NCBI GenBank assembly: GCA_016182975.1
Contig: JACPFJ010000018.1
Span: 1 to 64,000, forward strand
Direction: 5' to 3'
DNA length: 64,000 nt
Source of the DNA: Deltaproteobacteria bacterium
Lineage (GTDB): Bacteria; Desulfobacterota; Desulfuromonadia; Geobacterales; Pseudopelobacteraceae
Shown: in pieces, positions 36,116-43,327 of the stretch
Position numbering within the stretch: the first letter of the stretch is position 1
Layout of the letters: each line of letters begins with the position of its first letter
Notes under the pieces: model-generated
The model's input: the letters and a program-made list of their open reading frames with translations, nothing else
Told to the model about the DNA's origin: nothing
Databases searched by the model: none
Translations under genes and position numbers: made by a program

Positions 36116-37105
36116 TCATCCCCCCGAACCGAACCGATCCACCATCTCCCGCGCCACCGCAAAGATACCGATGCCGGTGGGACAGACCGCGTCGCAGCGT
36201 CCGCAGCGAAAACAGCTGATCTCACCCCAGCGCTCCGGATCGGCGGCCAGCTTGTGATGGATGCGGCGCCTGGTGCGCAACGCCTCCGTGCCCAGCGGGT
36301 TGTGGCCGCTCGCCTCGCGCATGAAGCCGTCCAGTTGGCAGGAGTCCCACATGCGGCTCCGTTCCACCCGCTCCGCGTAGCGCCAGTCCTGCACGCCGAA
36401 GCAGGTGCAGGTGGGACAGGCCAGGTTGCAGGCGGTGCAGGCGATGCAGCGTTCACCGATTTCTGCCCAGAAGCTGTCCGGAACGCGATCCGCCCTGAGC
36501 AGCCTGGAGGCGCGCCGGATCAGGGTTCCCTCCTCGTCAGGCAACGCCTCCGACGCCTGCCTGATCTGGTCCAGGGCATTGCTCGGGGCGCTGTCGGGTA
36601 ATTCCGAAGTGATGGCCAGACCGGCCTCACTGTAAGGGACAATCAGCCAGCGGCAGCCATCCCAGACCATCTCCAGATCGCAATCCCCCCCGGCCGGCGG
36701 CAGCAGTGCGCCGCCTGGGCCGCACCGGCCGGAAACGCCGGCCACCAGCGCGCCCCGACGCCGGCTGAAGTAGATGTCGTCGTGCCAGCCTTCTGCAAAG
36801 AATCGATCTATGAAACGGAGGCAATCGAGGTCGCGGGGGGTGAAGCCGGCAACGAAGAGCGGCCGCGGCGGGGAGGGAGCCTCTGCAACGAAGCCGCCGG
36901 CAACGGTGAAGACCGGCCCCTGCTGGGGAAAGAAGGCCGCGGTGGGCTTGCCCGGCAGCGCCCCGCCGTGCAGGGCTATGGGACCGTCGCCGGGGTTGCC
37001 GAGGGTGCGGGTGCCGTCGGGCAGCTCTATCGGCAGGCGCACCTCGAATGTGGCGGAAAGGGAGTTGAAAAAATCGGGTAGGTTGTCAGGGGGGATCGAT
37101 TTCAT
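36116..37105 (-). CDS. 4Fe-4S dicluster protein (HydB/AsrA-like electron-transfer subunit)
   Basis: A 329-residue protein whose C-terminal part has two ferredoxin-type clusters: CIACTACNLACPTCTCF and CFRCGRCDAVCPTGIG. The N-terminal domain resembles the beta subunit of sulfhydrogenase/AsrA proteins. It is the last gene of an operon with an FAD/NAD subunit and a molybdopterin subunit, and its ATG overlaps the latter's stop. It probably passes electrons between them. Confidence 0.85.
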   Translation of the reverse strand: MKSIPPDNLPDFFNSLSATFEVRLPIELPDGTRTLGNPGDGPIALHGGALPGKPTAAFFPQQGPVFTVAGGFVAEAPSPPRPLFVAGFTPRDLDCLRFIDRFFAEGWHDDIYFSRRRGALVAGVSGRCGPGGALLPPAGGDCDLEMVWDGCRWLIVPYSEAGLAITSELPDSAPSNALDQIRQASEALPDEEGTLIRRASRLLRADRVPDSFWAEIGERCIACTACNLACPTCTCFGVQDWRYAERVERSRMWDSCQLDGFMREASGHNPLGTEALRTRRRIHHKLAADPERWGEISCFRCGRCDAVCPTGIGIFAVAREMVDRFGSGG

Positions 37106-39138
37106 GGCGCCCTCCTCACCCGGACCGCACAGACCTTGAATTCCGGGATCGACGACTCGTCATCCAGGACGTTGTTGGTGAGGGCGTTGGCCGCCCCTTC
37201 GGCGAAATGAAACGGCATGAACACCACCCCGGAGACCACCATCTCCGTAATCCTGGCCTGGGCCCGCACCTCCCCGCGGCGGCTTGAAACCAGCACCTCG
37301 TCGCGGTCGCGGATATCGAGGCGGGCCGCATCCGCGGGATTGATCTCGACAAAGGCCCGGCGTTCCTCGCGGTCGAGCAGGTGGGTACGCCGGGTCATGG
37401 TGCCGGTATGCCAGTGGAAATAGGTGCGGCCGGTGGTCAGCACCAGGGGAAATTCCGCATCGGGCGGCTCGGCCGGTGGGCGGTAGTCGGCCGGGGTGAA
37501 GCGTCCAAGACCACGGGTGAAGCGCTCCAGGTGCAGGATCGGCGTGCCGGGGTGACCGGGCTCCGGACAGGGCCACTGCACGCCGTGGGGATCGAGGCGG
37601 TCATATGCGATGCCGCCGTAGATCGGGGTGAGGGAGGCGATCTCCGCCATCACCGCCTCCGGGTCGGGATAACGCATCCCCGCATAACCGGCGCGCTCCG
37701 CCAGGGCGCAGATGATCTCCCAGTCCGGCCTGGCCTCTCCGGGCGGCGCCACCGCCTTGCGCACCCGCTGCACGCGGCGCTCGGTGTTGGTGAAGGTCCC
37801 CTCCTTCTCGGCATAGCAGGCGCCGGGAAGCACAACGTCGGCCAGGGCGGCGGTCTCGCTGAGGAAGATCTCCTGCACCACCAGGAACTCCAGACTCTCC
37901 AGAGCCCGGCGCGCATGGGCCTGATCCGGATCGGAAAGCATCGGGTTCTCGCCCATGATGAACATCCCGGCCAAGCGCCCCTCCGCGGCAGCGTCCATGG
38001 CACGGGTCAGGGGGAGGCCGGGCGATTCCGGCAATGACGCCACCCCCCAGGAACGGGCGAACTTCTCGCGTTGCGCCTGGTCGGTCACTTTCTGGTAGCC
38101 GCTGTAGAACTCCGGCAGCGCCCCCATGTCGCACCCCCCCTGCACGTTGTTCTGCCCGCGCAGCGGGTTCACGCCGGTGCCGGGTCGGCCCAGGTTGCCG
38201 GTCAGCATGGCTAGAGAGGCGCAGCAACGCACGTTGTCCACTCCGTGGCTGTGCTGGGTGATCCCCATCGAGTAGACGATCATCCCCCTTTCGCCCCCGG
38301 CAAAGAGCCTGGCCGCGGCGATGATCTCCGCAGGGGCCAGGCCGGTGACGGCAGCGGCCCTTTCCGCTGTCCAGCCGGCCACGGACTCCGCCAGGGCCGG
38401 GTAACCTTCGGTGCGGCCCTCGATAAAGGCGCGGTCGGCCAGCCCTTCGGCGATGATCACGTGCATCATGCCGTTCAACAGGGCCACATCGCTGCCGTTT
38501 TTGTGGCGCAGGTGCAGGTCCGCATGGCGGGCGAGACGTATGCGGCGGTTGTCGGCCACGATCAGCCGTGCCCCGCTGCGGGCCGCCGTGAGTATGCGGC
38601 TGCCGATCAAGGGGTGCTGCTCGGTGCTGTTGGAACCGATGACCAGTATGACATCGGCCCGGTCGACGCAGGAGATGGAATTGGTCATTGCCCCCGAACC
38701 GAAGGCCTCGGCCAGCCCGACCACGGTGGAGGAGTGGCACAGCCGGGCGCAATGGTCGATGTTGTTGGTGGCGAACACCCCCCGCGCCAGCTTCATCAGC
38801 AGGTAGTTCTCCTCGTTGGTCGCCTTGGCCGAGGAGGCGAACATGATCGCATCCGCCCCATGGCGCTCCTGTATCGAGCGCAGACGGCCGACCACGGTGC
38901 CCAGGGCCTCGTCCCAGGATGCCGGGCGCAACTCTCCGTTTTGACGTATCAGCGGGGTGGTGAGACGGTCGGGATGGTGCACGAAGGCAAAGGCGTTCCA
39001 ACCCTTGACGCACAGTCCGCCGCGGTTGACCGGATTGGTGACGCTCGGCTCCACCCCCACCAGCCGGCCGGCGTCGCTGACCAGGTAGAACGTGCAACCG
39101 ACACCGCAGTAGGGACAGACGGTCAGGGTCCTTTTCAC
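37102..39138 (-). CDS. Formate dehydrogenase-like molybdopterin oxidoreductase, Cys form
   Basis: A 678-residue protein with the N-terminal 4Fe-4S motif CPYCGVGC...GGLCVKG, then NIDHCARLCHSSTV, where the second Cys takes the place of selenocysteine. Further molybdopterin-binding stretches follow (VIGSNSTEQHPLIG, QNNVQGGCDMG) and a C-terminal MopB domain. The GTG start at 39138 overlaps the upstream stop (GTGA); a much longer frame upstream is the shadow of the preceding gene. Formate to CO2 with NAD(P) as acceptor is the likely reaction, inferred from the operon. Confidence 0.87.
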   Translation of the reverse strand: MKRTLTVCPYCGVGCTFYLVSDAGRLVGVEPSVTNPVNRGGLCVKGWNAFAFVHHPDRLTTPLIRQNGELRPASWDEALGTVVGRLRSIQERHGADAIMFASSAKATNEENYLLMKLARGVFATNNIDHCARLCHSSTVVGLAEAFGSGAMTNSISCVDRADVILVIGSNSTEQHPLIGSRILTAARSGARLIVADNRRIRLARHADLHLRHKNGSDVALLNGMMHVIIAEGLADRAFIEGRTEGYPALAESVAGWTAERAAAVTGLAPAEIIAAARLFAGGERGMIVYSMGITQHSHGVDNVRCCASLAMLTGNLGRPGTGVNPLRGQNNVQGGCDMGALPEFYSGYQKVTDQAQREKFARSWGVASLPESPGLPLTRAMDAAAEGRLAGMFIMGENPMLSDPDQAHARRALESLEFLVVQEIFLSETAALADVVLPGACYAEKEGTFTNTERRVQRVRKAVAPPGEARPDWEIICALAERAGYAGMRYPDPEAVMAEIASLTPIYGGIAYDRLDPHGVQWPCPEPGHPGTPILHLERFTRGLGRFTPADYRPPAEPPDAEFPLVLTTGRTYFHWHTGTMTRRTHLLDREERRAFVEINPADAARLDIRDRDEVLVSSRRGEVRAQARITEMVVSGVVFMPFHFAEGAANALTNNVLDDESSIPEFKVCAVRVRRAP

Positions 39139-39992
39139 AGCGCACCCCGCATGTGTTCGATCTCGTCCAACCAGAACACCGGACCGTCCTGGCAGCAGTA
39201 GAGGTGCTCGATCGTGCAATGGCCGCACTTGCCGACCCCGCAGCGCATCTGCCGCTCCAGGGAGACGACGATGCGCTCCGGCCCGAGCCCCTTCTTCCTC
39301 AGCTCCGCAATAACGGCCCGGTACATGACCGGCGGGCCGACGATCACCGCCACGGTGCGCGCAGGGTCGAGCTCCAGCGGCGGGATAAGGGCGGTGACCA
39401 GGCCGACGCCGCCATTGTAGCGTTCCCCGTCCGTTACCCGGTCGACGGTGCGGCTGCAGGCGAAGCGGGCCGATGCCTCCCAGGCGTCGAGCTCGTCCCT
39501 GAAGAGCATCTCCGCCGGGCTCCTGGCACCGTGGAGCATCGTGACCCGGCCGAACTCCTCCGGGTGCTCCTCGCAGTACTGGATCAGCGAGCGCATCGGC
39601 GCCAGCCCGCAGCCGCCGGAAATCAACAGCAGCTCCTGCCCGGCCATCCGCGCGAGGTCGAACGGGCGTCCGTACGGGCCGCGGATGCCGACCCTCTCCC
39701 CGCTCTTGAGCCGGTGCATGGCGTCGGTGAGACGGCCGGCACGCCGCACCCCCAGCTCGAAAAAAGCGCCCCGTCCCGGAGACGACGCCACCGAGATCGG
39801 CGCCTCCTCCCAGCCGAGCAGGGAGACCTGCACGAACTGCCCCGGCAGATGCCCGAGCACGGCCCCGCCCGGCAGCCGCAGGCGGAAGAGCTTTTCGTTG
39901 GGGGTCAGGTCCGAGACCGCAACGATCTCGCACTCCACCGGCAGGTAGAGCGAGGGGGTGCGGGGTTCTGCGGGAGGTGTGGATGGGTTCAT
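39135..39992 (-). CDS. FAD/NAD(P)-binding oxidoreductase subunit with 2Fe-2S cluster (HydG-like)
   Basis: A 285-residue protein of the ferredoxin-NADP reductase fold: FAD region (GQFVQVSLLGWEEAPISVAS), NAD(P) region (LLISGGCGLAPMRSLIQY) and a C-terminal cluster with CGVGKCGHC and a later Cys. This is the gamma-subunit type of sulfhydrogenases. ATG at 39992 has GAGGAA nine bases upstream. First gene of the operon, so the complex probably exchanges electrons with NAD(P)H. Confidence 0.86.
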   Translation of the reverse strand: MNPSTPPAEPRTPSLYLPVECEIVAVSDLTPNEKLFRLRLPGGAVLGHLPGQFVQVSLLGWEEAPISVASSPGRGAFFELGVRRAGRLTDAMHRLKSGERVGIRGPYGRPFDLARMAGQELLLISGGCGLAPMRSLIQYCEEHPEEFGRVTMLHGARSPAEMLFRDELDAWEASARFACSRTVDRVTDGERYNGGVGLVTALIPPLELDPARTVAVIVGPPVMYRAVIAELRKKGLGPERIVVSLERQMRCGVGKCGHCTIEHLYCCQDGPVFWLDEIEHMRGAL

Positions 39993-40031
39993 GGGCACGG
40001 GTTCCTCGAATTAATCCAGAAAAAACATTTG

Positions 40032-40324
40032 AAACGCAAGGACGCCAAGACGCAAAGGAAAAACAGGCCGATAACAAAACAATACGTCGTCTGTTGGGTG
40101 AGCAACATTATTTATCCATTGAATCGCATTAAACCGCCGATGAACGCCGATACACGCCGATAAATCAAAGGATTGAAAACATATTGGTTTAACCAAAAAG
40201 ACGAACCTACCTTTTGATAAACCTCCTGTTTTCTCGGCGTGTTTCGGCGTGTTCGGCGGTTAACTGCCGTTTCCAGGTTTATAGGTTCATGATTTTCTTT
40301 GCGTCTTGGCGTCATTGCGTTAAG
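40032..40324. repeat. Two different word-type inverted repeats nested in each other
   Basis: This fills the 404-base gap before hisS. Outer arms: AACGCAAGGACGCCAAGACGCAAAGG (40033-40058) and its complement-type copy at 40297-40324. Inner arms: TTAAACCGCCGATGAACGCC and CGATACACGCCGATAAAT words (40129-40166) and complementary TCGGCGTGTTTCGGCGTGTT words (40231-40265). The centre (about 40167-40230) is AT-rich. No gene is seen. Confidence 0.8.
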
Positions 40325-40396
40325 AAATCGCAGTTTTTGATAAATTGTAAACCTCGCCACCTTCAAATGCAAACGGCGGGTTTCCCCGCCGTCTCG

Positions 40397-41641
40397 TCAC
40401 AAGAAAAGCTTCGCGATATCATCCGCCGCAAGCGGGACCTCGATCTGAATTCCGTCCTCCATCCGCTTGAAGAACGCCCTGCCCGAGGCCGCCTCGTTCC
40501 CGCCGACGACCACGCTGTAGCGCGCCCCGAGCTTGTCGGCCCGCCGCATCTGGCTCTTCAGGCTCTTCCCCTCGTAGTCCAGTTCCACCCGCACCCCCAA
40601 ACCCAGGAGCTCCTGCATCAGCCGGAAGGCGAAGGCGCGCTCCCCCGCCCCCATGGTGGCGATGAACAGGTCCGGCCGGCTGGAAAAGTCCTGTTCCCCC
40701 AAGAGCAGCGCCACCCGCTCCACCCCCATGGCGAAGCCGATGCCGGGGATGGCGGGGCCGCCCAGCTGCGAGATCAGCCCGTCGTAGCGCCCGCCGGCGG
40801 CAACGGCCGACTGTGAGCCCAGAAGTCCGGTGACCATCTCGAAGGTGGTGCGGGTGTAGTAGTCCAGGCCGCGCACCATACGGGGGTTGATCGTGTAGGG
40901 TGTCCCAATCGATTCCAGGTAGCCCTGGACGGCGGCGAAGTGCTCACCGCAGCCGCCGCAGAGGTGTTCCAGCACCGAGGGGGCGCCGGCGGTGGCCTCC
41001 ACGCAGCGCGGCACCTTGCAGTCCAGGGTGCGCAGCGGGTTGGTGGTGAAACGCCGCCGGCAATCCTCGCAGAGATGCTCCAGCCTCCCTTCCAGGAACG
41101 CCAAAAGCGCCTCGCGGTAGGCCGGACGGCAGTCGGGACACCCCAGGGAGTTGATCTGAAGCACAGGCTCGGTAAGCCCGATCTCGCGGAAGAAGCTCAC
41201 CAGCATCGTCAGCACCTGGGCATCGGCCAGCGGGTCGTGGACGCCGGTGATCTCGGCGCCGATCTGGTGGAACTGGCGGTAACGCCCCTTCTGGGGGCGT
41301 TCGTAGCGGAACATGGGGCCCATGTAGTACAGCTTCGCCACCGGGTCCTGTGCGTAGAGCTTGTGCTCGATAAAGGCCCTCATCACCCCGGCGGTCCCCT
41401 CCGGGCGCAGGGTGACGCTGTTGTCCCCCTTGTCGGTGAAGGTATACATCTCCTTCTCGACGATGTCGGTGGCGTCACCGATGGAGCGGCTGAACAACTC
41501 GGTCTTCTCCATGACCGGCACGCGGATCTCGGCGAAACCGTTCAACTCGAACACCCGCCTGGCGGCCTGCTCGATATGCTGCCACCTGCCGGACTCCTCC
41601 GGCAGGATGTCGTTGAATCCCTTTATTGCAGTTATTGCCAT
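40397..41641 (-). CDS. hisS: Histidyl-tRNA synthetase
   Basis: A 414-residue class II synthetase with motif 2 (MFRYERPQKGRYRQFHQIGAE), the histidine-binding RGLDYYTRT and motif 3 (GIGFAMGVERV), and a C-terminal anticodon-binding domain. ATG at 41641 follows GAGGAAC; a longer frame would run into the upstream repeat. Confidence 0.96.
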   Translation of the reverse strand: MAITAIKGFNDILPEESGRWQHIEQAARRVFELNGFAEIRVPVMEKTELFSRSIGDATDIVEKEMYTFTDKGDNSVTLRPEGTAGVMRAFIEHKLYAQDPVAKLYYMGPMFRYERPQKGRYRQFHQIGAEITGVHDPLADAQVLTMLVSFFREIGLTEPVLQINSLGCPDCRPAYREALLAFLEGRLEHLCEDCRRRFTTNPLRTLDCKVPRCVEATAGAPSVLEHLCGGCGEHFAAVQGYLESIGTPYTINPRMVRGLDYYTRTTFEMVTGLLGSQSAVAAGGRYDGLISQLGGPAIPGIGFAMGVERVALLLGEQDFSSRPDLFIATMGAGERAFAFRLMQELLGLGVRVELDYEGKSLKSQMRRADKLGARYSVVVGGNEAASGRAFFKRMEDGIQIEVPLAADDIAKLFL

Positions 41642-41681
41642 TATGTTCCTCGATTGATTAATGCCTGAATTCAGCAAACCT

Positions 41682-41832
41682 GCCACAGAGACACAGAGGG
41701 CACAGAGAAAATATTATTGATAACAAGACCTTAAACAAAAATGTCGATGGCATTGCCATTCACTTCTTCAGTAAAGCTGGTCTTCAAAAAAGACTCTGTG
41801 ATTCCTCTGTGTCCTCAGTGTCTCTGTGGTGG
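41682..41832. repeat. Word-type inverted repeat (cacagagac) between the GGDEF gene and hisS
   Basis: The left arm has CACAGAGACACAGAGGG and CACAGAG (41684-41707). The right arm has CTCTGTG, CTCTGTGTCC and GTGTCTCTGTGG (41793-41829). About 85 AT-rich bases lie between. Confidence 0.8.
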
Positions 41833-41853
41833 AAGTTCTGTATTGCGTTAGAC

Positions 41854-43224
41854 CTATTTCGCGAAGCGCATGGCGCAGTTCTTGCCGCCCGTCTTTCCGG
41901 CATACATGGCCTTGTCGGCCATCTCCAGCAGTTCCTGCTTCGACATGGTGTCCTCGGGGCAGCAGGCATACCCGATGCTGCAGGTCAGACGGATGTCGTA
42001 ACCCTCCTCGGCCAGAAAATGGTGTGATTCGACCAGGCCGCGGATTCGTTCGGCAATTTTTCCGGCCGTGGTGCAGTTCGTTTCCACCAGGATGACGGTG
42101 TATTCGTCGCCGCCGTAGCGGATGACCACATCCACCTCGCGGACCGATTTTTTCAAAAGCGCCCCCATCTCCTTGAGCACCTGGCTCCCCACGAGATGCC
42201 CGTGGGTGTCGTTGACCTGCTTGAAGGCATCCATATCCAGGAACAACACGGAGAGCTGCGAGGCGTAGCGCTCGGCCCGCTTCAGCTCGCGGTCCAGGAC
42301 CACCTCAAGGTAGCGGTAATTGAAGAGACCCGAGAGGTCGTCGATAAAGAGCATGTCCTTGGCAAGGGAATACGATTCCGCGTTCTCGAAGGCCAGCGCC
42401 GCCTGTTCCAGCAGGAAGAGGACATTCTTCTTCCTGGCGTGAAAATCGGGCAGGCGGACACCTGGGTCGTTGAACAGGGCGATGACCCCCTGCATGGCTT
42501 CCCTGACGCGCACGAAGATCAGGTAGGCCTCTTCGATGCCTGCACCGCTTCCATCCCCTGCCGGAGATCCATGCAGGCTGATCCGGGACATCAACTGATT
42601 GTGCGGCAGGTGCCTGGAGACGCGTGACAGGATGACGTCGCCGTACTGTCCGGCGATGCCGGCGTCGAGTCCCTTGACCTCCCTGACCGCAAGGCGGTTA
42701 TCCTCCATAAACACGCCGATGCCTCGGCTGACGCCGATCTCGCGGGCAACGGCATCCACCAGCAGGTGATGGACGCGGTCCAGTTCGAGGCAGCCGGCGA
42801 TTGCCTGGCTGGCCTGAAACAGGTTGAGCATGTTCCTGAGCTCTACGTTTTCGTCCAGGAGCCGACGCTGCTCCATGCATTGGGACACCGAGTGCCGGAA
42901 TTCATCGGGATTGACCGGTTTGATCAGGTAGTCGCGGGCGCCGTGTTTGAGGGCGAAGATGGCCGACTCCATATTGGCGTTGCCGGTCACCATGATGACG
43001 TCGATGCCGGGATCGTTCTCCTTGATGCGGGCGAGTACCTCCATGCCGTCCATATCCGGCATGGTCAGGTCGGTGATCACCAGGTCGTAGGCCACGTCGG
43101 CCAGCATCCGCAGACCTTCGGCGCCGCCGCAGGCGCTATCCACCTCGTACCCCTCCCTTTTGAGCAGGTCGGAGAACATCTCCCGGAAAAAGCTGTCATC
43201 CTCAACGATCAGAATCCTGTCCAT
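41854..43224 (-). CDS. Receiver-GAF-GGDEF cyclase of the Hypr (3',3'-cGAMP) type
   Basis: A 456-residue response regulator. The receiver domain has phospho-acceptor Asp52 and Lys102; a GAF-like middle spans about 135-285; the GGDEF domain has metal-binding D330/D332, N338 and GGDEY at 371-375. Residue 347 (codon 42186-42184, AGC) is Ser where ordinary diguanylate cyclases have Asp (PleD D344). The Asp-to-Ser change defines Hypr enzymes such as Geobacter sulfurreducens GacA (GSU1658), which make cGAMP, and GacA also lies next to hisS as I recall. ATG at 43224 is preferred; a longer frame upstream is not receiver-like. Confidence 0.88.
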   Translation of the reverse strand: MDRILIVEDDSFFREMFSDLLKREGYEVDSACGGAEGLRMLADVAYDLVITDLTMPDMDGMEVLARIKENDPGIDVIMVTGNANMESAIFALKHGARDYLIKPVNPDEFRHSVSQCMEQRRLLDENVELRNMLNLFQASQAIAGCLELDRVHHLLVDAVAREIGVSRGIGVFMEDNRLAVREVKGLDAGIAGQYGDVILSRVSRHLPHNQLMSRISLHGSPAGDGSGAGIEEAYLIFVRVREAMQGVIALFNDPGVRLPDFHARKKNVLFLLEQAALAFENAESYSLAKDMLFIDDLSGLFNYRYLEVVLDRELKRAERYASQLSVLFLDMDAFKQVNDTHGHLVGSQVLKEMGALLKKSVREVDVVIRYGGDEYTVILVETNCTTAGKIAERIRGLVESHHFLAEEGYDIRLTCSIGYACCPEDTMSKQELLEMADKAMYAGKTGGKNCAMRFAK

Positions 43225-43327
43225 TGGTTCCCTTTTTTGGCATAGGGCGGTTTTCCAACCGGAATCCGCCGAGTCTACGTTTTCTTTTACCCCATCGGCG
43301 CAAGCCGTGTCAAACAGACTTTCCCGG

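Noticed and set aside
38700-38770. Selenocysteine in the formate dehydrogenase-like protein
   Set aside because: The active-site position reads Cys, and there is no in-frame TGA or SECIS-like need.
39139-40077. 313-codon upstream extension of the formate dehydrogenase-like frame
   Set aside because: It covers the HydG-like gene in another frame and the repeat region; the GTG at 39138 overlapping the upstream stop gives the family N-terminus.
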